Shown piece after piece: positions 10,076-20,379 of a stretch of DNA of 64,000 bases. Within the stretch, counting starts at the first letter, position 1, and each line of letters starts with the position of its first letter. Origin of the DNA: Stakelama saccharophila (GTDB lineage: Bacteria; Pseudomonadota; Alphaproteobacteria; Sphingomonadales; Sphingomonadaceae); contig NZ_CP135076.1 in assembly GCF_032229225.1 (NCBI RefSeq), positions 1,903,001-1,967,000 of the forward strand, read 5' to 3'. A model generated the notes under the pieces. The model was not told where the DNA came from, did no database searches, and worked only from the letters and a program-made list of their open reading frames with translations. The position numbers were made by a program, and so were the translations under genes.

Positions 10076-10480
10076 TCAGGGAACGCCGGCCTCCGCGGCT
10101 TCCTTCTCCCGCTGCGCTCGCGCCCAGTTGCGCAGCATCTGCGACGTGCATCCGGTCTGGCCGCCGGTGCCCACCGGCGAGCAACTGTTCGGGAGCCCCG
10201 CCCGATTGACCTCGTTGATCATCTCGACCTTTCGCGACCAGGCCTGGTGAGCAGCCTCCGGCGGCTTTTCACGCAGCTTTTCAGGGATGCGATAGGGCGA
10301 GTCACCCGCCTTCGCACATACGACGATCTCGTCGCCCTCGGCCTCCGGGCATTTGTCGTCGCCGTACAGGACGACGCTGCGAACGCGCTGCGGCGGGCCG
10401 TCCTCGGCTGCCGGTTCCTGGTCCTGCGCCATGGCGGGGGCCGCGACAATGGCGACGGCAAGCGAAAGAAATCGTAGCAT
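10076..10480 (-). CDS. Conserved secreted protein of unknown function
   Basis: 134 residues. A clear signal peptide (about residues 1-18, ending APAMAQ) is followed by an acidic linker and a small domain. Three cysteine-bearing stretches (DKCPEAEGDEIVVCAK, PNSCSPVG, TGCTSQ) could form disulfides in the periplasm. Proteins with this DEIVVC..YRIP pattern are, from memory, common and uncharacterised in sphingomonads. A strong AGGAGG lies seven bases before the ATG. It is transcribed against the tryptophan genes and sits between trpE and trpG. Confidence 0.75.
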   Translation of the reverse strand: MLRFLSLAVAIVAAPAMAQDQEPAAEDGPPQRVRSVVLYGDDKCPEAEGDEIVVCAKAGDSPYRIPEKLREKPPEAAHQAWSRKVEMINEVNRAGLPNSCSPVGTGGQTGCTSQMLRNWARAQREKEAAEAGVP

Positions 10481-10609
10481 ATGTGGCCTCCTGGCGCAGC
10501 TTGACCCGGACAGCGATGAGCAATTGCTGAACGGCGCCGCCCGCTAATCGACCAACGCGCGCCCGTCGGCAACAGTTGCGATCGCGCCAAGCGGCGTTAT
10601 GGCGAACGC

Positions 10610-11194
10610 ATGATCCTGGTCATCGACAATTATGACAGCTTCACCTGGAACCTGGTCCATTATCTGATGGAGCTGGGCGCTGGGGTGGAGGTGGTTCGCA
10701 ACGATTCGCTCAGCGCCGCGGATGCGCTGGCGACCGGCGCCGACGCGTTCCTGATCTCGCCCGGCCCGTGCACGCCGAACGAGGCGGGCATCTCGCTCGA
10801 CCTCGTCGCTGCCTGTGCCGAAGCGCGCAAGCCGCTGCTGGGCGTCTGCCTGGGCCATCAGGCGATTGGCCAGCATTTCGGCGGCCGCGTCGTCCGCGGC
10901 GGCCTGATGCACGGTAAGACCTGCCCGGTGCGGCATGACGGGTCGGGAATCTTCGCCGGTCTGCCCTCCCCCTTCACCGCGACGCGCTATCACTCGCTGA
11001 TCGTGCGCGATGTCCCGGACCGCCTCATCGTCAACGCCACGGCCGACGACGCCAGCGCTATGGGTTTTCGCCATGTCGAATTACCAATTCACGGCGTCCA
11101 GTTTCACCCTGAAAGCATCGCCACGGAACACGGTCACGCCCTGCTCGCCAACTTCATGGCCGCCGCCGGCCTGAAGGCGACGACGCCGGCATGA
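10610..11194 (+). CDS. trpG: Anthranilate synthase component II / glutamine amidotransferase
   Basis: Class I glutamine amidotransferase that feeds ammonia to TrpE and could also serve PabB for p-aminobenzoate. It has 194 residues with the full triad: Cys80 in GVCLGHQ, and His166 and Glu168 in VQFHPES. The start MILVIDNYDSFT is the family hallmark. Its stop overlaps the trpD start (ATGA at 11191-11194), giving a tight trpG-trpD-trpC-moaC-moeA run. Confidence 0.95.
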   Translation: MILVIDNYDSFTWNLVHYLMELGAGVEVVRNDSLSAADALATGADAFLISPGPCTPNEAGISLDLVAACAEARKPLLGVCLGHQAIGQHFGGRVVRGGLMHGKTCPVRHDGSGIFAGLPSPFTATRYHSLIVRDVPDRLIVNATADDASAMGFRHVELPIHGVQFHPESIATEHGHALLANFMAAAGLKATTPA

Positions 11195-12186
11195 CCAGCA
11201 TCGGCGCCCTCCCCGATCCCTCGACACCACTCTCGCACCAGAGTGCGGGCGAAGCCTTTGCCACGATCCTAGATGGCGGCGTGCCCGATGATAGGGTCGC
11301 CGATTTCCTCGTCCGGCTGTCGGATCGGGGCGAAACCAGCATCGAAATCGCGGCAGCGGCGCGCGCACTGCGCGATCGGATGATTCCGGTGAAGGCGCCG
11401 GAGGGCGCGATCGATGTCTGCGGCACCGGCGGCGACGGCCACCACACGCTCAACGTGTCGACGGCCGTGGCGCTCGTCGTCGCGGCCTGCGGCGTGCCGG
11501 TCGCCAAGCACGGCAACCGCGCAGCCTCCAGCAAGTCCGGCGCGGCGGACACGCTGGAAGCACTGGGCATGGACATGGAGCGCGCCGGATCGCTGGCGGA
11601 GCGCACGCTTGCCGATCTCGGAATCGCCTTTCTGTTCGCAGGCAACCATCACCCGGCGATGAAGCGCATCACCCCAATCCGCCGGCAGATCGGTCGGCGC
11701 ACCATCTTCAACCTGATGGGGCCGCTCGCCAATCCCGCCCATGTGACCCGTCAGCTCATCGGCATCGCGCGTCCGGACTACGTTCCGGTCTATGCCGGTG
11801 CGCTCGCCCAGTTGGGGAGCGAGGGGTCGGCGATCGTTTCCGGGGCCGAGGGGCTGGACGAACTGTCCTGCGAAGGGGAAAGCATCGTCGCCACGGTGGG
11901 CGAGGAACGCCTTCCCGACCGGATCACGCCTGCGGACGCCGGCCTCGCCGCCCATCCGCTCGCCGCCATTCGCGGGGGAAGCCCGGCGGTCAACGCCGCA
12001 GCCCTTGCCGATCTGCTGGCAGGTGCCCGCGGCCCGTACCGCGATGCAGTGCTTCTGAACGCCGCGGCCGCCCTGGTGATCGCCCGGCAAACCGGCGATC
12101 TGGTCGACGGCGCCGCCCGCGCGGCGGAGGCGCTGGATTCCGGTGCCGCCAGGGCCTTGCTGAACGACTGGATCGCGTACAGATGA
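11191..12186 (+). CDS. trpD: Anthranilate phosphoribosyltransferase
   Basis: Transfers phosphoribose from PRPP to anthranilate. It has 331 residues with the conserved CGTGGDG PRPP loop (about residues 74-80), the [12 protein letters not shown] segment and the NLMGPLANP block. Four-base overlaps with trpG upstream and trpC downstream imply translational coupling. It is not fused to trpG, unlike the E. coli enzyme. Confidence 0.96.
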   Translation: MTSIGALPDPSTPLSHQSAGEAFATILDGGVPDDRVADFLVRLSDRGETSIEIAAAARALRDRMIPVKAPEGAIDVCGTGGDGHHTLNVSTAVALVVAACGVPVAKHGNRAASSKSGAADTLEALGMDMERAGSLAERTLADLGIAFLFAGNHHPAMKRITPIRRQIGRRTIFNLMGPLANPAHVTRQLIGIARPDYVPVYAGALAQLGSEGSAIVSGAEGLDELSCEGESIVATVGEERLPDRITPADAGLAAHPLAAIRGGSPAVNAAALADLLAGARGPYRDAVLLNAAAALVIARQTGDLVDGAARAAEALDSGAARALLNDWIAYR

Positions 12187-12968
12187 CGACGATGCTCGAC
12201 CGCATACTCGAAACCAAGCGCACCGAGGTGGCGCGCCGGAAGGCGGAGCGCAGTTCGGCGGACCTCGTTGCCGCCGCCGCAGAGCAGACCCCGCCGCGCG
12301 GCTTCCGGGCGGCGCTGGATGCAAGAGCGCGGACGGGCCATGCGCTCATTGCGGAAATCAAGAAGGCCAGCCCTTCCAAGGGGCTGATCCGAGAGGATTT
12401 CGATCCGCCGAGTCATGCCGCCGCCTACGCCGCGGGCGGCGCGACCTGCCTTTCGGTCCTGACTGACGAGCCATGGTTCCAGGGCGCCGACGCCTATCTG
12501 TCGGCAGCTCGGGCCGCCTGCGCGCTGCCGGTCCTGCGCAAGGATTTTCTGGTCGATCCCTGGCAGGCGGCGGAAGCGCGCGCGATCGGCGCCGATGCCG
12601 TGCTGCTGATCGTGGCCGCGCTCGACGACGGCGTCATGGCGGAAATCGAGGCTGCGGCGATCGAACAGGACATGGACGTGCTGGTCGAAGTCCATGATGC
12701 CGCGGAACTCGATCGGGCGCTGCGGCTGAAATCGAGGCTGATCGGGGTGAACAACCGTAATCTGAAGGACTTCACGGTCGATTTTAAGCGGACTTATGAG
12801 CTGGTGGGGTCGGCCCCCACCGACTGTACGTTCGTGGCGGAAAGCGGTTTGACCACGCGTGCCGACCTCGATGCCATGGCCGAACATGGCATCAGTTGCT
12901 TTCTGGTCGGCGAGGCGTTGATGCGCCAGAAGGACGTGGAGAGCGCGACGAGGGCACTGGTCGGATGA
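12183..12968 (+). CDS. trpC: Indole-3-glycerol phosphate synthase
   Basis: TIM-barrel enzyme that closes the indole ring in tryptophan synthesis. The 261 residues carry [11 protein letters not shown] near the phosphate/substrate site, LRKDFLVD with the catalytic lysine, and [11 protein letters not shown] plus FVAESGL in the later strands. It is a stand-alone TrpC without a fused TrpF. Its stop overlaps the moaC start (ATGA at 12965-12968). Confidence 0.96.
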   Translation: MTTMLDRILETKRTEVARRKAERSSADLVAAAAEQTPPRGFRAALDARARTGHALIAEIKKASPSKGLIREDFDPPSHAAAYAAGGATCLSVLTDEPWFQGADAYLSAARAACALPVLRKDFLVDPWQAAEARAIGADAVLLIVAALDDGVMAEIEAAAIEQDMDVLVEVHDAAELDRALRLKSRLIGVNNRNLKDFTVDFKRTYELVGSAPTDCTFVAESGLTTRADLDAMAEHGISCFLVGEALMRQKDVESATRALVG

Positions 12969-13435
12969 GCGAACTTACCCATCTGGGCGAAGACGGCGCG
13001 GCCCGGATGGTCGATGTCGGCGGCAAGGACGTGACGGCGCGCGAGGCGGTCGCCGGCGGGCGTATCACCATGTCGGCAGAGGCCGCAGATGCGATCCGCA
13101 CGGGCAACGTCAAGAAGGGCGACGTGCTGGCGACCGCTCGGATCGCCGGAATCATGGCGGCGAAGCGGACGAGCGAGTTGATCCCGCTGTGCCATCCCCT
13201 GCCCCTCACCCGCGTCTCGATCGACCTCGCGATCGAGGACGACGGCGTCACGGCGACCGCCACCGCGGCGACCGACGGCAAGACCGGGGTCGAGATGGAA
13301 GCGTTGACCGCCGCGACGGTCGCGCTGCTGACCATCTACGACATGGCAAAGGCCATCGATCGGGCGATGACCATTGAATCGGTGCACCTGCTGTCGAAGC
13401 GCGGCGGTAAATCGGGCGACTGGAGCGCGCCATGA
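12965..13435 (+). CDS. moaC: Cyclic pyranopterin monophosphate synthase MoaC
   Basis: Second step of molybdenum cofactor synthesis, forming cyclic pyranopterin monophosphate together with MoaA. It has 156 residues. Visible family motifs are [14 protein letters not shown] near the start, [10 protein letters not shown] in the middle and GVEMEALTA plus [10 protein letters not shown] late. The ATG at 12965 overlaps the trpC stop and excludes an upstream extension that belongs to the trpC frame region. moeA follows with another ATGA overlap, so cofactor genes ride on the tryptophan operon. Confidence 0.96.
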   Translation: MSELTHLGEDGAARMVDVGGKDVTAREAVAGGRITMSAEAADAIRTGNVKKGDVLATARIAGIMAAKRTSELIPLCHPLPLTRVSIDLAIEDDGVTATATAATDGKTGVEMEALTAATVALLTIYDMAKAIDRAMTIESVHLLSKRGGKSGDWSAP

Positions 13436-14610
13436 CGCTCCTGCCCGTCGAGGAAGCGCGCGATCGTATCTTTTCGCTCGGGACGTTGGCGGCCTGCGAG
13501 GAAGTGCCGTTGCACCAGGCCGCCGGTCGGTGGGCGGCGAAGGCGATTCCGGCGCGGCGCACACAGCCCGCCGCGGACCTTTCCGCCATGGACGGCTATG
13601 CCATCCGGTTCTCGGATCTGCCCGGTCCGTGGCGGTTGGTGGGCGAAAGCGCGGCCGGGCACCCCTTTTCCGGCACGCTTGGCGAAGGCGAGGCCGTGCG
13701 AATCTTCACCGGCGCCACCATGCCGCCGGGTGCCGATGCGGTGCTGGTGCAGGAAGAAGCGGACCGGGACGGTACCGTCGTCGCCCTGACGGGCGAAGGG
13801 CCCGCTCATGTCGGTCGCAACGTCAGGCCGTGCGGGCTGGATTTTCGAACCGAAGAAATTCTCATTGCGGCCGGCGAGCGCCTGACGGCGGCCCGCCTGG
13901 CCCTTTGCGCCATGGGAGGGCACGACACCGTGCCCGTGCGTCGTCGCATCCGGGTCGCGATCGCGGCGACGGGCGACGAACTCGTGCCTCCCGGCCGGAC
14001 CGATGCCGGCAAGCTGCCGGAATCGAACGGCACGATGCTGACGGCGCTGGTTCACGACCTCCCTGTGGACGTGGTCGACCTGGGGATTCTGCCGGACAGC
14101 CAGGAGCTACTCGAAAGCGCCTTCCGGCAGGTCGATGCCGACATCCTGGTCACCACCGGCGGTGCATCGGTCGGCGATCACGATCTCGTTCGCCCTGCAC
14201 TCGAAGCCGCCGGCGCCAACATCGATTTCTGGCGGATCGCTCTTCGGCCGGGAAAACCCATGATGGCCGGCATGCTGCGGGACGCGGTGGTGCTCGGCCT
14301 GCCGGGAAACCCGGTCTCGGCCTTTGTCACCGCCACGCTGTTCCTGCGGCCGCTGATCGCCAAGCTCGGCGGCGCGTCCGACGTTGCACCCGCAACCTTC
14401 ACCGTGCCCCTGGGCGAAGACCTTCCCGCTAACGGCCCGCGCACCGATTACCTGCGGGCGAAGCTGGTGGATGGCGCCGCCTGTGCCGCCGCCATCCAGG
14501 ACAGTTCCATGCTGCGCACGCTGGCGCGCGCGGATTGCCTGATCCTGCGGACGCCGCACGCCCCGCCGGCCGCCGCCGGCGACTCAGTGGAAATCCTGCC
14601 GCTTACTTGA
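13432..14610 (+). CDS. moeA: Molybdopterin molybdenumtransferase MoeA
   Basis: Inserts molybdate into adenylylated molybdopterin. It has 392 residues in the usual order: N-terminal domain with SAMDGYA (about residues 49-55), the [14 protein letters not shown] region, the MoCF-binding domain with TGDEL and [11 protein letters not shown], and LRPGKPM and GLPGNPVS towards the C-terminal domain. It is the last gene of the trpGDC-moaC-moeA run; its stop sits inside the likely lexA -35 region. Confidence 0.95.
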   Translation: MTLLPVEEARDRIFSLGTLAACEEVPLHQAAGRWAAKAIPARRTQPAADLSAMDGYAIRFSDLPGPWRLVGESAAGHPFSGTLGEGEAVRIFTGATMPPGADAVLVQEEADRDGTVVALTGEGPAHVGRNVRPCGLDFRTEEILIAAGERLTAARLALCAMGGHDTVPVRRRIRVAIAATGDELVPPGRTDAGKLPESNGTMLTALVHDLPVDVVDLGILPDSQELLESAFRQVDADILVTTGGASVGDHDLVRPALEAAGANIDFWRIALRPGKPMMAGMLRDAVVLGLPGNPVSAFVTATLFLRPLIAKLGGASDVAPATFTVPLGEDLPANGPRTDYLRAKLVDGAACAAAIQDSSMLRTLARADCLILRTPHAPPAAAGDSVEILPLT

Positions 14611-14649
14611 CTTGTTCCCGACCGTTGCCTAGAAGTTCCGCATCTGTTC
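14607..14649 (+). promoter_or_regulatory. lexA promoter with alphaproteobacterial SOS box
   Basis: GTTC at 14635-14638 and GTTC at 14646-14649 are separated by exactly seven bases, the known alphaproteobacterial LexA operator (direct repeat GTTC-N7-GTTC). Just upstream, TTGACT (14607-14612), a 17-base spacer and TAGAAG (14630-14635) make a plausible sigma-70 promoter. The operator would then cover the transcription start. It lies 16 bases before the lexA ATG, so lexA is predicted to repress itself. Confidence 0.8.
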
Positions 14650-14664
14650 CGACGGAGGGCTTCC

Positions 14665-15339
14665 ATGCTGACGCGCAAACAGCACCAACTTATCTGTTTC
14701 ATTGCCGATCGCCTCACTGAAACGGGGGTCTCGCCGTCGTTCGAGGAGATGAAGGAGGCGCTGGACCTGAAATCCAAATCGGGTGTTCACCGCCTGATCA
14801 GCGCGCTGGAAGAACGTGGCTTTCTGCGGCGCCTTCCCAATCGAGCGCGGGCGCTGGAGGTGCTGCGGACGCCGGAGCGTGCGGCCCGGCAGCAGCCGGC
14901 CACCGCCGCTGCCGTCAACCGGGGCGATGCCGCCGGTCCCGCACCGGAACCGGCGAACGACGTCGTCGAAATTCCACTGCACGGCCGGATCGCGGCCGGC
15001 GTGCCGATCGAGGCGCTGGAAGGGGCGCAGATGTTGCCGGTGCCGGCGGCATTGCTGGGTTCGGGCGAACATTACGCATTGGAGGTCGCCGGCGATTCGA
15101 TGGTCGATGCCGGCATTCTCGACGGCGACTATGCGCTGATCCGCCGAACCGAAGTGGCCCATGACGGTGAAATCGTGGTGGCCCTGATCGACGAGAATGA
15201 AGCGACGCTGAAATATTTCCGGCACGAAGGTGCGATGATCCGGCTCGACCCCGCCAACCGCAGCTACGATCCGCAGCGTTACAGCCCGAAACAGGTCCGG
15301 ATTCAGGGGCGCTTGTCGGGATTGCTCCGCCGCTACTGA
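14665..15339 (+). CDS. lexA: LexA repressor
   Basis: SOS repressor that cleaves itself when stimulated by RecA filaments. It has 224 residues with an N-terminal winged helix ([13 protein letters not shown], then [18 protein letters not shown]), a long flexible Ala/Pro linker (about 70-100) and a C-terminal S24 peptidase domain. The scissile Ala111-Gly112 bond lies in RIAAGVP, with the catalytic Ser145 in GDSM and Lys183 in TLKYF. The start has a GGAGGG ribosome site. It converges with comEC, only 23 bases separating the stops. Confidence 0.96.
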   Translation: MLTRKQHQLICFIADRLTETGVSPSFEEMKEALDLKSKSGVHRLISALEERGFLRRLPNRARALEVLRTPERAARQQPATAAAVNRGDAAGPAPEPANDVVEIPLHGRIAAGVPIEALEGAQMLPVPAALLGSGEHYALEVAGDSMVDAGILDGDYALIRRTEVAHDGEIVVALIDENEATLKYFRHEGAMIRLDPANRSYDPQRYSPKQVRIQGRLSGLLRRY

Positions 15340-15362
15340 TCTCGGCGCGGCGGACCTGCGCC

Positions 15363-17525
15363 TCAACGATCCGGGCGATAGGGCGGCATGATGGTCGGCG
15401 GATCGATCCAGGGGTGGTCGCCGCCCGACGTGACCGCAGTGCGGATGGAATGGTCGGCGAAATTTATGGCGACGCCGCCCGTTGCGGCAAGGCGCTTCGC
15501 GTCCAGTTTCAGCCAGCGTGGCCGGCACCACCGTGGCAACCATCGGTCGCTGACGATGATGGAGGCATCCCGGCAGGCAGGTTCGAGCGATTCGCGCGGG
15601 ATCAGATAGTCGCTTCGCGTGGCCAGAATGCGCCAGCGGTCATCTCCGGCGCGGTAATCGATCAGGCAACTGTCGTGGCTGCACCGCGCGTTCGGCATAG
15701 CGTCGATCGGTGTCAGGCTTTCGGCCGAGCCGCCGTTTTCGCGAAACACATCCCGGATATAGTCGCCGCTGCGATCGCGCAGCAACGCCATGGATCCGTC
15801 GGCTTTGCGCAGCGCCATGTGCGTGCCGTCGGCGCTGACCAGCAGGTCCGGCGGCGGCGTGATCAGCGCCCAGGCGAGGCCGACTGCGACCGATACCAAG
15901 CCGATCCAGCGTAATCCCGTCCGCCAGAGCGCGGTCCACAGCCCGCCGAGGACGATTGCCGCGAACGCGCCGGTCGGCGTGACGGGCAGCGCGGCGATCG
16001 CCCCCGGCGCCGACGCGGTCGCATGGGCCAGTTTCAGCAACAACCCCAGCGCTTCGCCGGCGACCCACCATGCAGGCGCCCCCAGTCGGAGAAGGTCGAG
16101 AAGCAGCGCCACTGCCTCGGCCGGCATGATGACGAAGGTCGTAAGCGGTATGGCAAGGATATTCGCCGCCGCACCGTACAATCCGGCGCGATGGAAATGA
16201 TAGAATGCGATGGGCATCAGCGCGAGTTCCACGACGATGCCGGTAACGAGCAGCGACAGCGCCGCCCGGCCGAAGCGGATCGGCCAACGGTCGTCCCGGT
16301 CCCGGCCGCTGAACCAGCGCCGCGCGACGGGATGTTCGTGGAGTGCCACGATCACGGTCACGGCCGCGAAGCTCAACTGAAAGCTGGGGCCGACAAGCGT
16401 TTCCGGCCATAGCAGCAGAACCAGCAGCGCACCGGCCGCCACCAACCGCAAGGTAATCGCTTGCCGGCCGAAGACGATGGCGGCAACAATCAGCAGCGCC
16501 GCCACGCACGATCGGATCGTGGGAACGTGCGCGCCGGTCAGCCAGGTGTACCCGACCGCTGCGGCTGCCCCCGCGCCTGCGGCGATCACGGGAATCCGCC
16601 CGGTTCCGGCAAGGGTCGGAAAAAGCGCCAGCCCCCTCAACACCAACAGCATCACCGCGCCGACGACGGCGGTAACATGCAGGCCGCTGATCGATAACAG
16701 GTGCGCCAGCCCTGCATTGCGCATCGCTTCGGCGTCGTCTTCGGCGATGGCGCCGCGATCACCGGTTGCGAGCGTGGCCGCCAGGGCGCCGGCGCTGCCG
16801 CCCACCCGCTCCCGCACATATCGCGACAGCCGGCTGCGCAGCGTGTCGTCGGCCCTTTGGCCGGGTTCGGTCACAGTAACGGGCGCAAAGGCCCGGCCGG
16901 TCGCGCCGATACCATCGAACCAGGCCACGCGGGTAAAGTCATAGGCGCCCGGAACGGCCGCCGGCGGCGGCGGCATCAGCCAACCCCGCGCCTTTATGAT
17001 CGCGCCCTCTCCCAACCCGGCGGGCACATCCTGTTCCGCCACATTCATCCGGATCACCGGCGGCAGATCCGCATTTCGCACTGCCAGGCGGAGTCGAACG
17101 ATGTCCCGCGCCGGAATACGCTCGATCTTTTCCACCACGCCGACGACCCGCGCAACGCCGGCATGGTCAAGGACGGGAGCGGCCACCCGCTCCGCCCGCC
17201 ACCAGACGAGGGCACAACCCAATGCCAGCGCGAATGCCGCCACCGCGAGGACCCGCGATATTCTGCCGCCGCGTCCCGCCGCCAGTGCCGCCAGTCCGAC
17301 GCCGGCGGTTCCCAGGCAGAAACCGATCCACTGGAAACGATATGGAAGCAGGAACCACGCCGCGATCCCGCCGCCGATGGCCACGGGAAGCCACACCGGC
17401 AACTGGTCGCGTTCCGCATCCAGCCAGCATTCAACCGAATCGCGGACCGCACCAATGCGTGCTGCGCCCGCGAATTGATGCGGGCCGAGGCCCGTGCTAG
17501 GGGCAGGCGCGGCTGAACTGGCCAT
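15363..17525 (-). CDS. comEC: ComEC/Rec2-family DNA uptake channel protein
   Basis: Polytopic inner-membrane protein of 720 residues expected to carry transforming DNA into the cytoplasm. It shows an N-terminal hydrophobic region, a DUF4131-type soluble segment, and the Competence domain ([25 protein letters not shown]) with about ten membrane helices. The C-terminal part ([19 protein letters not shown]) is much shorter than a full metallo-beta-lactamase domain and shows no HxHxDH, as in other alphaproteobacterial ComEC. The ATG at 17525 is preferred; a longer frame would run into gltX. It is divergent from gltX with 29 bases between starts. Confidence 0.9.
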   Translation of the reverse strand: MASSAAPAPSTGLGPHQFAGAARIGAVRDSVECWLDAERDQLPVWLPVAIGGGIAAWFLLPYRFQWIGFCLGTAGVGLAALAAGRGGRISRVLAVAAFALALGCALVWWRAERVAAPVLDHAGVARVVGVVEKIERIPARDIVRLRLAVRNADLPPVIRMNVAEQDVPAGLGEGAIIKARGWLMPPPPAAVPGAYDFTRVAWFDGIGATGRAFAPVTVTEPGQRADDTLRSRLSRYVRERVGGSAGALAATLATGDRGAIAEDDAEAMRNAGLAHLLSISGLHVTAVVGAVMLLVLRGLALFPTLAGTGRIPVIAAGAGAAAAVGYTWLTGAHVPTIRSCVAALLIVAAIVFGRQAITLRLVAAGALLVLLLWPETLVGPSFQLSFAAVTVIVALHEHPVARRWFSGRDRDDRWPIRFGRAALSLLVTGIVVELALMPIAFYHFHRAGLYGAAANILAIPLTTFVIMPAEAVALLLDLLRLGAPAWWVAGEALGLLLKLAHATASAPGAIAALPVTPTGAFAAIVLGGLWTALWRTGLRWIGLVSVAVGLAWALITPPPDLLVSADGTHMALRKADGSMALLRDRSGDYIRDVFRENGGSAESLTPIDAMPNARCSHDSCLIDYRAGDDRWRILATRSDYLIPRESLEPACRDASIIVSDRWLPRWCRPRWLKLDAKRLAATGGVAINFADHSIRTAVTSGGDHPWIDPPTIMPPYRPDR

Positions 17526-17554
17526 TCCGTTTTCCAGCTTGGGAGCAAGCGCGA

Positions 17555-18982
17555 TTGGGCGCAACACCTGATACCGCCGCGCCGGCAAGCGGCGCCGTCG
17601 TAACCCGCTTCGCGCCGTCGCCGACCGGATTTCTCCATATCGGCGGCGCACGCACGGCATTGTTCAACTGGCTTTATGCCCGCCACACCGGCGGCAAGTT
17701 CCTGTTGCGGATCGAGGACACCGACCGCAAGCGCTCTACCGAACCAGCCATCGCCGCGATCCTTGACGGCATGCGCTGGCTGGGCCTCGATTGGGACGGT
17801 GAGGAGGTCTATCAGTTCTCGCGCCAGGCCAGGCATGTGGAAGTCGCACAGGCGCTGCTCGCATCGGGCAATGCCTATAGATGCTATGCCTCGTCGGAGG
17901 AGTTGGCCGCACTGCGCGAGGAGCAGCGCGCCGCCGGAAAGCCGATCCGCTATGACGGCCGCTGGCGCGACCGCGACCCGTCCGAAGCTCCCGAAGGTGC
18001 GTCGTTCGTCGTTCGCCTGAAGGCGCCGAAGGAAGGCGCGACGACGATCGACGACCGCGTCCAGGGCAGCGTGACCGTCAACAATGCCGAAATCGACGAT
18101 TTCGTCCTGCTGCGCGCCGACGGCACGCCGACCTATATGCTCGCGGTGGTGGTCGACGATCACGACATGGGCGTCACCCATGTCATCCGCGGCGACGATC
18201 ATTTCAACAATGCCTTCCGCCAGTTGCCGATCATCCGCGCGATGGGGTGGTCGGAGCCGGTCTATGCCCATGTGCCGCTGATCCACGGCGCCGACGGGGC
18301 GAAACTGTCGAAGCGCCACGGAGCATTGGGCGTCGACGCCTATCGCGACGAAATGGGCTACCTGCCGGAGGCCGTCTCGAACTATCTGCTCCGTCTCGGC
18401 TGGGGGCATGGCGACGAAGAGATCATCAGCCGCGACCGCGCGATCGGCCTGTTCGACCTGAGCGGGATCGGTAGATCGCCAAGCAGATTCGATTTCAAGA
18501 AGCTGAAAAACCTGAACGGCCATTACATGCGCGAAGCCGAGGATGCGCGCTTGGCGAAACTCGCGCGTCCCTTCCTCGGCTTTGAGCCCGACGAGCGCCA
18601 GATGGCGCTGTTCGAGCGCGCCGTACCGTTTCTGAAAGTCCGCGCGAACGATCTGATCGAACTGGCCGACGGCGCGGGATTCCTCTTTCGCTCCCGTCCG
18701 CTCGAATTGGACGAATCCGCCGCCGCTTTGCTAGAAGGCGACGCGCGGGCGATTCTGAGCCGGGTTCACGGGGCGCTTGACGCCGTGGAAAACTGGGATA
18801 CGGAAACGCTCGAAACCGCGGTACGAAACACTGCCGAGGGTGCAGACGTTAAGCTGGGCAAGGTGGCACAGCCGCTACGGGCTGCACTGACCGGGCGAAA
18901 GACGTCACCGGGCATATTCGACGTGCTCGTCCTTCTCGGGCGGGAAGAGAGCCTGGCCCGTATCGCGGACCAGATGGCCTGA
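17555..18982 (+). CDS. gltX: Glutamyl-tRNA synthetase
   Basis: Class I synthetase charging tRNA-Glu, and probably also mischarging tRNA-Gln, since GatCAB is encoded in this window. It has 475 residues with HIGG at 28-31 ([11 protein letters not shown]) and the KLSKRHG motif near residue 250. The start is TTG at 17555, with GGGAG nine bases upstream; no ATG is available before the HIGG motif. Its five-prime region is very close to the divergent comEC start. Confidence 0.94.
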   Translation: MGATPDTAAPASGAVVTRFAPSPTGFLHIGGARTALFNWLYARHTGGKFLLRIEDTDRKRSTEPAIAAILDGMRWLGLDWDGEEVYQFSRQARHVEVAQALLASGNAYRCYASSEELAALREEQRAAGKPIRYDGRWRDRDPSEAPEGASFVVRLKAPKEGATTIDDRVQGSVTVNNAEIDDFVLLRADGTPTYMLAVVVDDHDMGVTHVIRGDDHFNNAFRQLPIIRAMGWSEPVYAHVPLIHGADGAKLSKRHGALGVDAYRDEMGYLPEAVSNYLLRLGWGHGDEEIISRDRAIGLFDLSGIGRSPSRFDFKKLKNLNGHYMREAEDARLAKLARPFLGFEPDERQMALFERAVPFLKVRANDLIELADGAGFLFRSRPLELDESAAALLEGDARAILSRVHGALDAVENWDTETLETAVRNTAEGADVKLGKVAQPLRAALTGRKTSPGIFDVLVLLGREESLARIADQMA

Positions 18983-19017
18983 ACGGCCGTACAAGAGCAA
19001 AACAGAAAGGATCACAG

Positions 19018-20301
19018 ATGACCGACACCGCCAAGCTGCAGGTTTCCGGGGAAGAAAGCGAATATCCCGTCCTGTCGGGCAATGTCGGTCCCGAAGTGGT
19101 CGACATCCGCAAATTTTACGCCGAAACTGGGCGTTTCACCTATGATCCGGGGTTCACCTCGACGGCGAGCTGCGAGTCGGGGCTGACCTATATCGACGGT
19201 GCTGAAGGCGTGTTGCTCCATCGCGGCTATCCGATCGGCCAGCTTGCCGAACAGTCGAGCTTCATGGAGGTCGCCTACCTGCTGCTCAACAAGGAGTTGC
19301 CGTCGAAGGATGAACTCGACCGGTTCAACTGGACGATCACCCGTCACACGATGGTGCATGAACAGCTCGCTCAGTTCTTCCGGGGCTTTCGTCGCGATGC
19401 GCACCCGATGGCGATCATGTGCGGCGTGGTCGGAGCGCTATCGGCCTTCTATCACGATTCCACCGATATCACCGACCCGCATCAGCGCATGGTGGCGAGC
19501 CACCGGCTGATCGCCAAGATGCCGACGATCGCGGCGATGGCATATAAATACTCGATCGGTCAGCCGTTCCTCTACCCGCAGAACGACCTCAGCTATACCG
19601 GGAATTTCCTGCGCATGACCTTCGGCGTGCCGGCCGAGGAATATGCTGTCGATCCGGTCATCGAGAAGGCGCTGGACCGCATCTTCATCCTTCATGCCGA
19701 TCACGAGCAGAATGCTTCGACCTCTACCGTGCGGCTCGCCGGTTCGTCGGGCGCGAACCCGTTCGCGTGCATTGCGGCCGGCATCGCCTGCCTGTGGGGC
19801 CCGGCGCATGGCGGCGCGAACGAGGCGGCGCTCAACATGCTGCGCGAGATCGGCACGCCCGAGCGTATTCCCGAATATATCGCGCGCGCCAAGAACAAGG
19901 ACGATCCGTTCCGGCTAATGGGCTTCGGTCACCGCGTTTACAAGAACTACGATCCGCGTGCGACGGTGATGCAGCAGACCGTGCGCGACGTGTTCAAGGC
20001 GATGAACGTACAGGATCCGGTGTTCGAAACGGCGCTTCGGCTGGAAGAAATCGCTCTGAACGACGATTATTTCATCGAAAAGAAGCTGTTCCCGAATGTC
20101 GATTTCTATTCGGGCGTGGTACTGTCGGCGATCGGCTTTCCGACTTCGATGTTCACCGCCCTGTTCGCGCTTGCCCGTACCGTCGGCTGGGTCGCACAGT
20201 GGAACGAGATGATCTCCGACCCCGCGCAGAAGATCGGCCGGCCGCGCCAGCTCTATACCGGTCCGACGCAGCGTGACTACGTCCCCGTCGACAAGCGCTG
20301 A
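19018..20301 (+). CDS. gltA: Citrate synthase (hexameric type II)
   Basis: Condenses oxaloacetate and acetyl-CoA at the entry of the citric acid cycle. It has 427 residues, the Gram-negative type II length, with an N-terminal beta domain ([20 protein letters not shown]). The catalytic blocks are [25 protein letters not shown] and [14 protein letters not shown]; the latter two hold active-site histidines. AGAAAGGATC lies directly before the ATG. A good terminator follows at 20326. Confidence 0.96.
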   Translation: MTDTAKLQVSGEESEYPVLSGNVGPEVVDIRKFYAETGRFTYDPGFTSTASCESGLTYIDGAEGVLLHRGYPIGQLAEQSSFMEVAYLLLNKELPSKDELDRFNWTITRHTMVHEQLAQFFRGFRRDAHPMAIMCGVVGALSAFYHDSTDITDPHQRMVASHRLIAKMPTIAAMAYKYSIGQPFLYPQNDLSYTGNFLRMTFGVPAEEYAVDPVIEKALDRIFILHADHEQNASTSTVRLAGSSGANPFACIAAGIACLWGPAHGGANEAALNMLREIGTPERIPEYIARAKNKDDPFRLMGFGHRVYKNYDPRATVMQQTVRDVFKAMNVQDPVFETALRLEEIALNDDYFIEKKLFPNVDFYSGVVLSAIGFPTSMFTALFALARTVGWVAQWNEMISDPAQKIGRPRQLYTGPTQRDYVPVDKR

Positions 20302-20325
20302 CCTCCGCCTGCATGAAATTGGAAA

Positions 20326-20361
20326 GGGCCGGTTTCGGGATCACCGGGCCGGCCCCTTTTC
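20326..20361 (+). terminator. Intrinsic terminator after gltA
   Basis: GGGCCGG (20326-20332) pairs with CCGGCCC (20349-20355), followed by CTTTTCT. It lies 25 bases after the gltA stop. The opposite strand has an A-rich flank, so it may also act on the convergent histidine-kinase-like gene. Confidence 0.7.
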
Positions 20362-20379
20362 TGTCGCGACCGCAGGCCG

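Noticed and set aside
15363..17525. Missing metallo-beta-lactamase domain in ComEC as evidence of a broken gene
   Set aside because: Short C-terminal regions are usual in alphaproteobacterial ComEC and the frame is intact, so it is not called a pseudogene.
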